NCBI RefSeq assembly: GCF_963678635.1
Contig: NC_087065.1
Coordinates: 64,138,973-64,202,972, forward strand
DNA: 64,000 nucleotides
Origin: Symsagittifera roscoffensis
Taxonomy: Eukaryota > Xenacoelomorpha > Acoela > Convolutidae
Reading direction: 5' to 3'
The translations under genes and the position numbers were made by a program. Numbering within the stretch: position 1 is the first letter of the stretch; each line of letters starts with the position of its first letter. Below the pieces are notes generated by a model, which ran no database searches, had not been told where the DNA came from, and saw only the letters and a list, made by a program, of their open reading frames with translations. Of the stretch, positions 1 through 9,081 are shown in pieces.

Positions 1-1764
1 AAAAAATAAAATTTCATTAAAAGGGGTCACATCGTAATTGATGCCGTTATTTTTTTGAGCTCTTTTCTATTCTACAGGCAAGTAATTAACTGAAGTAGCT
101 ACCAAATGACTTTACCCAAACTGTGTTCACTGAGGTTTTCCAGAGAACGATTTTTTTCCAGTGAGAGAAAAATTATGTTGTGTGATATTTGTATGACTGA
201 AATAAACACAAAAACAAAACTGAGAAAAATTATTTTAAATAACTAATTTTATCATTTTGTTCATCAGGTTGTTTTATCATGAGGTTGAAAATTCAGTTTT
301 GAAAATTTTGCTTTTTGTAATTTCAAGCGAGTATAGCAAGAAAAAATTTAGGTTGACCTCAGCCAATTCTAATTTTATCGTTACTTGACTCGGAAGAGAG
401 GCCTTTTTATTTGCGATTCATGATAAATTTTCAAAAGTTTTTCTCATTTTTTTTAGAAAAACCAATTTAAAATTTCTAAATTTTTGAGTTTTAGTCTAAT
501 TTTGAGCAATTCTAGCGACGAGTAGCTCTTTAAAGGGAGAATTTTGGGTATGGGGGGAGGACGTGTACTCACCTTTCAAAACTATTATACACCAAGGAAA
601 AGGGCAACAAACCCCCACTTACCCGCTAAATCAGTTACTGCCTCAAATTTTGTTCTCCGTTTTTTCTTCTTTCTCTAATTTTCGAAGACGATTGTTATTA
701 ACTATGCATTATTCAAAATTTCTACGCGTTATTTTTGTTGCCGCGTCACACCACGAACACAAATGACAAAAACAACCCATATTTGAAAAAACACTCACAC
801 AAAAATTTAAAACAGTACTATTAATCAAAAAACTAATCCTTCAATATCAACCCGCTATCCTTGTTGTTATTTTTAATATATGTATCTATAAATATCTACG
901 TTTGCTTTGTTTTTTTTTCAGTTTGGTTGTCTCCTATTAACGGAAACGGTAATTTAATAAGCATGTGTAGAATCCACCATATTATCTTCACTTCCAAAAT
1001 TGTGCAGCATTTCAATCCGATATTGCAATCGCCCAGAGTTTTGCAAATCGCTTTCCAAATATTAGTTTTTTGATGATTATCTTCACTAATCATCAAATTT
1101 GATCATTGTTCCGCAATTTGAAATGAAAAGCGAGGTACTTTTGTCTTCGGATGTGTTTTAGAATTTTTTCTTTCTAACAATTTCGAAACTGAATGTTGCT
1201 TTGTGCATTTGCAGCATTACTGCATTGAATTGAGATTGTTTCCACTAAAATTGAGAAGGAATTTTGTCTCTGGAGCCTTTTATTTTTTTCCCACGCAAAA
1301 TCAGGTTCCAAAATTATTAATCGGAATAAGCCGAGATTTAAATCCCTTTTCCTCAGGCATTTTACTCCTCAGCAACCAAAAGCTCCCTGCATTTTTGACT
1401 CTTTTTTTTCAAAAATTTGATTGCGCAGAAATTTTGGTCAAAATATGGTCTTCATGGTGTTCTGGAAGCGCTCCGAAAATCTATTTGGACGACTAAAAAA
1501 CAGTTCAACAAAATTTTCAAAACTTTCTCGTCGAGAAAATCCTAGATCCGCCCCCTGATTCTGTGCTACTTGCATATTTAAACCAGTTATCCTTGTTTTG
1601 ACTTTAGATGTACTTTAAAGCATTTTCTGGACAATCGAGATTTTAGTTCTAGACATGTAAGTGATCCGATGACTGTAAATGATTTTATGTCCAAATTTTC
1701 TGCCCTTTAAAACCTGCTGCGACCATGCAATTAGATTGCGGTCTGACATGGGGCTTGAACTTCA
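1..1764. other. Non-coding AT-rich stretch
   Basis: No supportable gene, RNA gene or complete element was seen. Open frames are short and rich in Phe/Lys, as expected from T and A runs. One segment, about 1556-1612, reappears inverted and diverged at about 55000-55057 (shared words include ATTCTGTGCTACTTGCA and TATCCTTGTT), so at least part is old repeat DNA. Confidence 0.6.
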
Positions 1765-2305
1765 ATGAATTTGTGCACGGATTGTTTTTTTCTCCAGACA
1801 AATTTATTCCACCTGAGATCATTTTTTTGCAAATTCATGGGGGTTTAAAAGTTGGCGGTTTGGCCAATTTAGGATAATGCGCGCTATTTTTTTGTGCCAT
1901 TAATGTGTAAGCGAAGGTTTAATCCGTCTTAGAAACTGTTGCAAAGTGAATTGAGGCATGCAATTTGATATAATTAATTTTTAAGACGGATTAAACCTTC
2001 GCTTACACATTAATGGCACAAAAAAATAGCGCGGCAAAAAAAATTGAGGCATGCAATTTGATATAATTAATTTTTAATTATGCTAAATGTTGAACTTCGC
2101 TTTATATAGAGTGTGGAAAAACTTTACTTTCCATTTTTTTTTTACATTTTACTTACATTTTCGGGAAAAAAATTGAAAGAAAAATTCAAATTTTTTTGAA
2201 CGTTTCGTCAATTTTTTCTAAAGCAAACACCACAATATAGAATTTAAAGAGCACTCGGAACAATCGGGTTTCGCCCTGATACAAGCAGTCTTGTTAGTAT
2301 TATCC
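1765..2305 (+). repeat. Degenerate dispersed repeat, copy A
   Basis: This stretch aligns by eye, with many differences, to 23360-23885 on the same strand. Shared blocks come in the same order: TTTGTGC near the start, a T-run followed by CCAGACAAA or TCAGACAAA, TTTTTGGCCAATTT or its variant, a GCGC-rich block, GCGAGATTTAATCCGTCTTA or a variant, TTTACATAGCGTGTG or a variant, and GCAGTCTTGTTRG at the end. No coding sequence is visible. It is probably an old non-autonomous transposon family, class unknown. Confidence 0.55.
1879..2032. repeat. Near-perfect inverted repeat inside dispersed repeat A
   Basis: Arms of about 50 bp at 1879-1931 and 1983-2032 are reverse complements, from GCGCGCTATTTTTTTGTGCC through TTTAATCCGTCTTA. 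The direct repeat ATTGAGGCATGCAATTTGAT lies at about 1951 and again at about 2044, so the structure looks like an inverted duplication of the repeat's core with one spacer copied along. The copy at 23360-23885 lacks it. Confidence 0.8.
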
Positions 2306-2700
2306 AATCATTTATTATTATCCAGCCGAAATAAAATAAGAAGAAAATTTTGAACAAGAAAAATGATAACAACTTAGAATTGGTTGAATCATTTCAAAAA
2401 CAAGCTAGCTTTGGAAATCAATTGAAATCAGTCAAAAGTTGTCCACGCTGAAAGTTGGTCCAACAAACGGAAATGTTTTACCCGACACACAATGACAAAC
2501 TTATTGATTCTTTTAAGGAATTCGAATCATAAATCTTCAGTCTAATATGTCACTAGCCGAACCGGGATTTTGTCTGTTAAGTTTAAATCAGCTTGGAGAA
2601 GACACTCACGTGGCCAAAAATTAAAAACAGAATTAGACTCATTTTTCAAAAAATAGCAAAATGATGAGCACATGAAAATAATTGCCTGGTTCATGCCATG
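2306..2700. other. Non-coding flank of retroelement copy 1
   Basis: No gene seen. It ends at the outer edge of the 3' LTR. The last bases before the LTR (CCATG) do not match the first bases beyond the other LTR (ATATG), so no target-site duplication is evident. Confidence 0.6.
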
Positions 2701-3108
2701 TGAGTTATGACTGGGGCGTAACTCATAGAGTAATTTCGGATAGGGTACACCGTCTGCTCGTCACGCTATCTTATTTTCGGCCGGATAGATTCGTGCAACT
2801 TCTTAGTCTAATACCGATCCTAATCTTACTCTTATACTATCTAGTCTCAGGTTGTTTAACTAGTCTCTGCTAGGCTCAATAGATCTAGGGTATACTGGTT
2901 TATTGCGGCTGCTGAAGTGCTCGGGAGAGTCCAACTAATTTCTAAGTTAAATTCAAATCTCTCTGGTGCTGAAATTACAAGTAACTTCAGCACTTACAAA
3001 TAAGTGGGTTGTTAGTTAGATGGATCATGATTGGTTAATATTAAATACTTTACATTGGTAAAACATTTAATTTATCCAATCATAAAATATAGTTTAGATC
3101 AGGTTCCA
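2701..3108 (-). repeat. 3' LTR of copy 1
   Basis: 408 bp, matching 21142-21549 at every position checked by eye except in an 11-base loop near the outer end. That end carries arms TGAGTTA (2701-2707) and TAACTCA (2719-2725). On the transcript strand it starts TGGAACC and ends AACTCA. A purine-rich GGATGGG lies immediately before it and could serve as the polypurine tract. Confidence 0.95.
2899..2904 (-). terminator. Poly(A) signal AATAAA in LTR
   Basis: AATAAA on the transcript strand, about 205 nt into the LTR. The same hexamer in the same context is present in the other LTR of this copy and in copy 2. It is the only clear candidate for 3'-end formation of the element's RNA. Assignment by motif only. 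Confidence 0.5.
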
Positions 3109-4672
3109 CCCATCCGGGTTTTACAGTGTTTTTTAGAACAGTTCTTCTGTAGTTCAAGGATGGATGATGGACGTTGGTATTTGGCGAACATCACAATTTT
3201 CTTTCGCTTCTCCTTGTGACAACGACTGAGTCTTTGCAACAAAACCAATTCTGATTTCAGAATGGTTGGCTATGTCAGGTTTTTCTGTTCTTCAGGGAGA
3301 ACTTCCTTTGTATCTGATCTAGCTTGGGAATGGCGTGGAGATTGTGCGTGGAGGGGATGCCTGATTACTCGGATCTGTACGTATACTTGAACATCGAGGT
3401 GGTCATTGGTCTAGTTCAATGAAGTCCTTTTCTGCGAAGTCAAGTCGTACTCTAAATCCTTTGAGTTGTGATTGTGAGTGGCATATCGATTGTAGTTGGT
3501 CATTCTCTCTCGAGTGTAGTGAGGTCGTCTTGTCTTTTGATGTTCGTCCTTGGTGTTGTATTCTGATCTATATATTGCATCATGTGATTTTACATTTTAT
3601 AAAACTTTTATTAGTTTAATATTTTTTAATCATGATTTTAGTTAGTTGTTTTCACAAAAGCTTTTTGTTTTAGTTCGGTTATTTTGAAGAGTTACTCACC
3701 CTTGAGTAGCTCTTATTAAAAATAAAGGTGTGGTCACAAAGCGTGGATGTAGCGCGGTGGGTTAGGCCGGCTATAGAGCATGCTCAGGACGTCCTTTCCT
3801 GGTGGGTTAGGCCAGGTTTGGGAGTATGATTTCATGCGGTTTTTGTGAGGGGTCCTGTTATGTGACAACGTTTTATGTTGGGTTTGTTGTGGTTTTACTT
3901 ATGTTTCTTTGGTTGTGTCCTTTTTTCAAAAATCAAATTGTTTGTGGTATGGGTTTGTCTTTCGACTTTTTTGTGTTTTATTATTTCTTTCTAAGACTTT
4001 ATAATAGTCTTCAAAAGAATAAATTATCCAGTTTTAAACTGGGTTAATCCGGTTTGGGTACCGTTGGTTTCCTTTTCTTAGTCATGCTGTTATTCTATGA
4101 TTTGTGGTATTTAGTAAGCTGCGTTGGTTAGTTTTGTTTAGTATATGATTCCTCTCCAACCGGGTTAAAGGAAAGTTTGAAACTTGTTATCGTGTGTTAG
4201 AGTTATTGAGTGTGAAAACTTGAAACTGAAATTCATTATTTTAAACAATTCTTCGTGGGCGAGCTGTGCGAGTATGGATAGAATTTCTGTGCGAGTGAAT
4301 GAAAATATCAAAAGGTTAGTACTGCAATTGCATTTTATTAATTTACTGCATAGAATTTGGAAATTTACTGCTAGTAATGGGGGAATTTTAAGATACAAAT
4401 TTTCATCATATGTAGATTTACTGCTTTTGGGGGAAAATTTTATAAATTAATTTACTGCATTGGTATTGAATTTATAAATTTATATGTGTAAGAGATTAAT
4501 AGAATTTTGGAAATTTGTTTGATGAAATTTGCGATTTTTATTTGTCTTTTGTGGTTTTTGTAGGTGATCGTCGGATGAAGGCTAAAAATCTAAAGAAAAC
4601 ATGAATAAAGAATGGTGAGTTTTTTCAATATTTTAATTAGTTAGTAATATTCATTTAATTCATACTTACCTG
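3109..4672 (-). other. Long 3' region of copy 1 between last ORF and 3' LTR
   Basis: About 1.56 kb without a supportable ORF, but clearly alignable to 48066-49657 of copy 2. It contains a hairpin at about 3694-3717 (GAGTTACTCA, loop CCCT, TGAGTAGCTC), two copies of GGTGGGTTAGGCC at about 3757 and 3800, and an intron-like segment at 4590-4669. Its length and preservation suggest a structured untranslated or regulatory region, for example for RNA export or packaging. That role is inference only. Confidence 0.6.
4590..4669 (-). other. Candidate 80-nt intron just after the last stop codon
   Basis: Three bases after the TAA of the 597-aa ORF comes the donor CAG|GTAAGT; 80 nt further is the acceptor TTTTCTTTAG, with a second AG 8 nt later. 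Copy 2 keeps donor and acceptor at the same places (48069-48144, 76 nt) although the sequence between has diverged. Splice use is predicted from motifs only. Confidence 0.5.
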
Positions 4673-6466
4673 TTAGTCGTCGGGGAAAAAACCGTGGGGG
4701 AAGATGTCGTGAATTAGTTCTGAAGTTGTGAGTAGTTTAGCTAATATGCGGATGATATTTTTAGTTTGAAGTAGTGGCCAAAGCAATTGAAGTGCCTTAA
4801 TGGTGGTTAGTTCTTCAGTGCCTACTGCAAACTCATAAGGTGTGTTTTGGATTAAGTTATATAATTTGTGGTTAAATGTAGTGTTATGGATGAATTCTAA
4901 AATGGGGATTTCTATAGGCTGTACAAACTCGTGCGGGATAAGGAAGGGTCGGGATTCTTCGGCGTTGAAGGTCTTGGTGATGGGACAGAAGATGTACATT
5001 TGGGTTATGGGGTCATAATTACGAAGAATACCATGAAGGTTAGTGTCTTTAATACAATATGTGAAATTTAGGAAATATGGTGAAGTGTATTTTGAATTGA
5101 TGAATTGGAAACGATGGTGTGGTTGTCTAGAGGGTGTGTGGAGGTCAAAGTGATTTTGGATGAAACGATAGTAACTGTATGTATGTGTTTGTTTAGTTCG
5201 CAACATAATATCGTGTGAGCAGTGTAAATCTCTTTCGTGTGGTGCAAGGAAATGAAAGGTTAGTGAGAAGATTTGGAAGCGTTCTTTAAAACTTTCGTAT
5301 GCTTGTGTGCTTGTTAGTGCTTCTGAAATAATGTGATCAAACTTTCGGTCAAAGATGTTTAGTGTAAATACATATGGTGTCTTGATGAAAAATTTCTCGG
5401 TGATTTGTGGATTAGCGAAGCGATCTTCATCTAAGAATTGATCTTGGTTAGCTCTTATGATGTTGTGATCGTAGTATTCTAGTGTATATTCATTAGCTCT
5501 AGGTGCAGTGTGTATTTTTAGTGATTTTTTATATCCTACGTAAGTAAATTGTCTAGCGGTGAGTGGTGTAGTTAGTCGATATAGCATGTCTTTGTTTCGG
5601 TCTGTATCGATGGAAGTGTTGGTTAAAGGTAAGCAAAGAGGGTTAGTGAAATGATAGTATGAGGTCCAAGAGAGAGTGGGCATTAAAACGTATTCGTCTA
5701 CAAAGTTGCGTGTTTCGTTAGCGTCATGAGGGGTGTTTAAGGTATATTGTGGAAATGAGGGTAAAGTGATAGCTAAAAATTCTCTTGTGTTAGTATGCTG
5801 GGGGTGATTGATGTATTCACGGGCTGTTCCTGGTTTTGCTGGGAAAGGATGGTTGGGGAATTTTCTTTTAAAAGTGCGGTAAGCTCTATTAGTATTGAGT
5901 GAGGATTCAGTTGATGTGGATGATGGTGCTAATGATTCAGTATAATTTGAAGAGGGTGTAGGAGGATTGGTTGAATTTGTAGTGGAGGAGATTTGGTTTA
6001 TGGTCGGGGTGTTAAGGTGGTAGGGTTGTTGTTGGAGGGTAATAAAATTGTCTAGCTCTGGTGAGATTCGGGGGGTATCTGGAGATGATTGGTCAGAGTG
6101 GTATGAGGAGTAGGTTGGGGTAACTTGGGAAGCATAAGAGGGTGTAGGAGTGATGGGGTCAGGGTTATTTGACAATATGGGTTGAAAGGGAGGTTGAGAA
6201 AAATGAGAAGGGTTATGGAAATTATTGGATGGAGATGGTTCTGAGTCGGCAAATTCATCGGGGGTTTCAATATTCGGGTTATTTAGCTGTGAGATGGAGT
6301 ATAAAACTGAAATTTGTGAGTTAGTGTCGGAATTCATGCCTGATGTTACATTGCTAGATGGAAAATCGGGTGGCGGAAAAGCAAAAAGTGGGATTATTGG
6401 GATTGAAGAGGTAAGGTTGGTTGGATGGGAATTTGATCGATGGAGTGATCCAAGTTGGCGGCTCAT
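4673..6466 (-). CDS. 597-aa ORF of unknown function, last gene of the element
   Basis: Not recognised. The ATG overlaps the env stop as ATGA (6463-6466), a layout used for coupled termination-reinitiation in other systems. A strong splice-acceptor-like stretch (TTTTTTTAG) ends a few bases upstream of the ATG, so a spliced mRNA is the alternative. Residues 1 to about 230 are low-complexity, rich in Pro, Ser, Thr and Asn. Residues about 230-597 look folded, with many aromatic residues and no membrane segment or signal peptide. The C-terminal 336 residues are roughly 92% identical to copy 2, while the N-terminal half varies more. Few cysteines; no catalytic motif recognised. It could be a structural, regulatory or host-interaction protein. 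Confidence 0.85.
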   Translation of the reverse strand: MSRQLGSLHRSNSHPTNLTSSIPIIPLFAFPPPDFPSSNVTSGMNSDTNSQISVLYSISQLNNPNIETPDEFADSEPSPSNNFHNPSHFSQPPFQPILSNNPDPITPTPSYASQVTPTYSSYHSDQSSPDTPRISPELDNFITLQQQPYHLNTPTINQISSTTNSTNPPTPSSNYTESLAPSSTSTESSLNTNRAYRTFKRKFPNHPFPAKPGTAREYINHPQHTNTREFLAITLPSFPQYTLNTPHDANETRNFVDEYVLMPTLSWTSYYHFTNPLCLPLTNTSIDTDRNKDMLYRLTTPLTARQFTYVGYKKSLKIHTAPRANEYTLEYYDHNIIRANQDQFLDEDRFANPQITEKFFIKTPYVFTLNIFDRKFDHIISEALTSTQAYESFKERFQIFSLTFHFLAPHERDLHCSHDIMLRTKQTHTYSYYRFIQNHFDLHTPSRQPHHRFQFINSKYTSPYFLNFTYCIKDTNLHGILRNYDPITQMYIFCPITKTFNAEESRPFLIPHEFVQPIEIPILEFIHNTTFNHKLYNLIQNTPYEFAVGTEELTTIKALQLLWPLLQTKNIIRILAKLLTTSELIHDIFPHGFFPDD

Positions 6467-9081
6467 CGTGGGCTAAAAAAATTATTATTTTGAGATTGAA
6501 AAGCGGTGGTATGGGGTTGTTCAATAATTTGTTCATAAGTGTTATCATCGTGTGATTGATGTGTCATTATATGCTGTACGGGACTTTGTGATGTGCTGAG
6601 TCTAAAATTTGGATTATGTGTGATTGCTAAATTTCGAAAATTTCGTGGGACTAGGGATAGTGGATGGTTATTTGGCAGGGGTGGCAATTGTGGTGCCGTT
6701 GGCTGTGTGTCTACATTGTTATGTTCTTCGTCGTATGTATTTTGTCGTGTTGTTATTTTTGTGTTATATTCTTTTATTTGTGCGTCTAAAAGAATTTTGT
6801 TTATAGATGTGGAAAAGATTCCAAAAAATCCTGCAAAGAGTATGCGTGCTACACTTGCTTGTCTGTTTACTTGTGTGTGTATAGCACATGTATTGTAGAT
6901 TCCTTTTAAGAGTGAGAAAAGAAATCCAATAAAGTTAAACATTGCGTATAAAATAGTCAATTTTTCTAAGATGTAGTAGGGCCATCCTAGAAAATCTAGG
7001 ATCTCATTTTTGAGTGTAACAAAGCTAAAAATGTTGATTGGTGATATATCTTGGGGACGGTATTTTTCGCCGTTTAGATATATATAATCTTTAATGTCTT
7101 TAAAATATCCGCTATAGTCTTGTGTGTAGATATCGGCAAATCCTGCGGTTTCTGCAAGTTTGCGTAAGTTTTGGTCAATTGATTGTCTTTGTATAGTGTC
7201 CATTTGTGTTAGTAACTCTTGGAATTGTTGTGTTCTAATGTGATGTTGAATATCTGATTTTGAATAGATTCCTATTGATTGTAAGTCTATATTTGGGTTT
7301 CGAGCGATAGCGCGAATGCTTTCTGGTGAAAATTTTTTGAGTGATTGCATTAATGTGGGGTATGGAGTGAGAAGATAATATTTATTTTCATCAGGGTTTA
7401 GTTGTACTACATTGTGGCTATTTTCTGATCCACATGGGACTGCGGTATCCCAGAAATAGGTTCTTCGTGAAAGTGTATCCACGAAATGTACTTTATTCTT
7501 ATAAAAGATAGGGATTCTTTTATAACATCGTTTATCTTCAAAAACGTATAGTGGTGATACTTTTTTAGTACAAGTATAAAACCATAAGATGTTTCCTTCA
7601 TAGTCTAAAAAATTTGATCTATTTCCTGATAATAAATATCCTGCGTAGGGTATTTTTAATACTGCTAGTGCAAGTGATTGTAATATTTGTGTTCGTTCTA
7701 ATTCGCATAGTTGATGTAGTGTTTCTAATTCGGAGAGTGACATTTCTTGAAAAATGCGGCTAATTGTATAGTCTAGTTTCATATCCAAATGAATATCATA
7801 GTGGATATTACCAAAATATGTGGTATTCATTAGTGATAATTCTTGTAAGCGTGTGCTTCTGGTGTCATAAGGTTTTAGATGTCCACCAGGTTGTCCGTTG
7901 CTTTTTTCAAAATTAACTGGTATATAAGATGTTCCTTCGTTTAGAGGATGACCTGTGGCATATGGGTCGATTTTTACTTTTCCAGTGGTCATGTCGAATC
8001 CTTTTTCATATTCAACTAAAATTTCAGAGTATTGTGTTCTGTGAAGTGGATTTCTGTATTTACATGCAAGTTCTGTTTCTTGATATATTTGAAAACGTGT
8101 CAATTTATTTTCTATGTTATCTATGTTTCTAAAATCGGAACTTAGTTTTCGTGATGGATGGACTTGTTCGTAAGGAATTGATTGTATGAAATATTTTTCG
8201 TGAAATTTTATCATACGAGCGTGTATTTTTGCTACTTGAAATGTTGTACATGTGTCTTCGGGGAACCAAACAATTGTTGCTTGTGTTCTTGTTGTAGGGT
8301 CGCAATATCCTTGATCGTTTTTACAAGGTAGTCGGATTCCTTGATAGATCATTGTATTATCAGATAAATCTCGTGTGAGTTGTATTTTTTCGAGTTGTAT
8401 TTTCCAATCGAAAAACATTATTTCTTGATATCCTTTATTTTTTGTGTCTGCTTTGCAGTTTGATGGGTTATTTATACCAATGTGTGGTATCCAATGTTTA
8501 TCATGTAGGTCATATGTTAATCGTCCGTGTGCGCCGTTATACGGGTATTTTTCGTCTAGTTTTATATGTCCTTGGTGTCTTTCAAGTTGTGATTGATGTA
8601 CAGAGTCTGAAAAAACTTGAAAATTAACTAATTTTCTTTGGGAATTTTTATTTTGTGTGATGTTTAGTCTAAGTAATTCATTTTTACAATCGTCGGGATT
8701 GAGATGTAAAAGACGTTCTATATTACTTTGATAGAATGATTCATGGTCAAGTCGGTTTTTGTTTCCGTTCGAGACTTGTGAACAATGTACTTTCTTTTCG
8801 GAAAATGTTGCTGTGAATTTATAACCTGTAACTGTTGTAGCTCGGGCTTTTGAGTAGAGTGTTGCTATTATATCTGTGGTTTCTATAGCTTGTGGTTCTG
8901 TTTCACATTGTGATACTTGATTGATTGCATATTTATGTAGTGTTTTTTGTTCATTTTCTTCGCAATCGTAATGTGTTACTAATAAATCTTGTGGTCCTGT
9001 ACGAGGTGAAGGGTTTATGTTTTGAATTGAAGTTACTAGAAAAAGGAGTTGGAGAAAATTTAATAATTTTAGAATATACAT
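6463..9081 (-). CDS. env: Envelope-like glycoprotein, 872 aa
   Basis: Predicted type I membrane glycoprotein. It has a hydrophobic signal peptide at residues 1-20, a Cys-containing ectodomain (YDCEENEQKT at about 38; a Cys-rich stretch around 459-550 including CELER, YTC, CYKRIPI and VPC), several N-x-S/T sites, a main hydrophobic segment at about 703-730 and a second at about 743-762, then a tail of about 110 residues. Position after pol fits env. The Cys and aromatic spacing is reminiscent, from memory, of glycoproteins of jingchuviruses (chuvirus-like) found in some invertebrate retroelements; that link is inference. No furin-like site was identified with certainty. The ATG overlaps the end of the ATG-less ORF by 13 nt, and the end overlaps the 597-aa ORF by 4 nt. 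Intact in this copy. Confidence 0.75.
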   Translation of the reverse strand: MYILKLLNFLQLLFLVTSIQNINPSPRTGPQDLLVTHYDCEENEQKTLHKYAINQVSQCETEPQAIETTDIIATLYSKARATTVTGYKFTATFSEKKVHCSQVSNGNKNRLDHESFYQSNIERLLHLNPDDCKNELLRLNITQNKNSQRKLVNFQVFSDSVHQSQLERHQGHIKLDEKYPYNGAHGRLTYDLHDKHWIPHIGINNPSNCKADTKNKGYQEIMFFDWKIQLEKIQLTRDLSDNTMIYQGIRLPCKNDQGYCDPTTRTQATIVWFPEDTCTTFQVAKIHARMIKFHEKYFIQSIPYEQVHPSRKLSSDFRNIDNIENKLTRFQIYQETELACKYRNPLHRTQYSEILVEYEKGFDMTTGKVKIDPYATGHPLNEGTSYIPVNFEKSNGQPGGHLKPYDTRSTRLQELSLMNTTYFGNIHYDIHLDMKLDYTISRIFQEMSLSELETLHQLCELERTQILQSLALAVLKIPYAGYLLSGNRSNFLDYEGNILWFYTCTKKVSPLYVFEDKRCYKRIPIFYKNKVHFVDTLSRRTYFWDTAVPCGSENSHNVVQLNPDENKYYLLTPYPTLMQSLKKFSPESIRAIARNPNIDLQSIGIYSKSDIQHHIRTQQFQELLTQMDTIQRQSIDQNLRKLAETAGFADIYTQDYSGYFKDIKDYIYLNGEKYRPQDISPINIFSFVTLKNEILDFLGWPYYILEKLTILYAMFNFIGFLFSLLKGIYNTCAIHTQVNRQASVARILFAGFFGIFSTSINKILLDAQIKEYNTKITTRQNTYDEEHNNVDTQPTAPQLPPLPNNHPLSLVPRNFRNLAITHNPNFRLSTSQSPVQHIMTHQSHDDNTYEQIIEQPHTTAFQSQNNNFFSPR

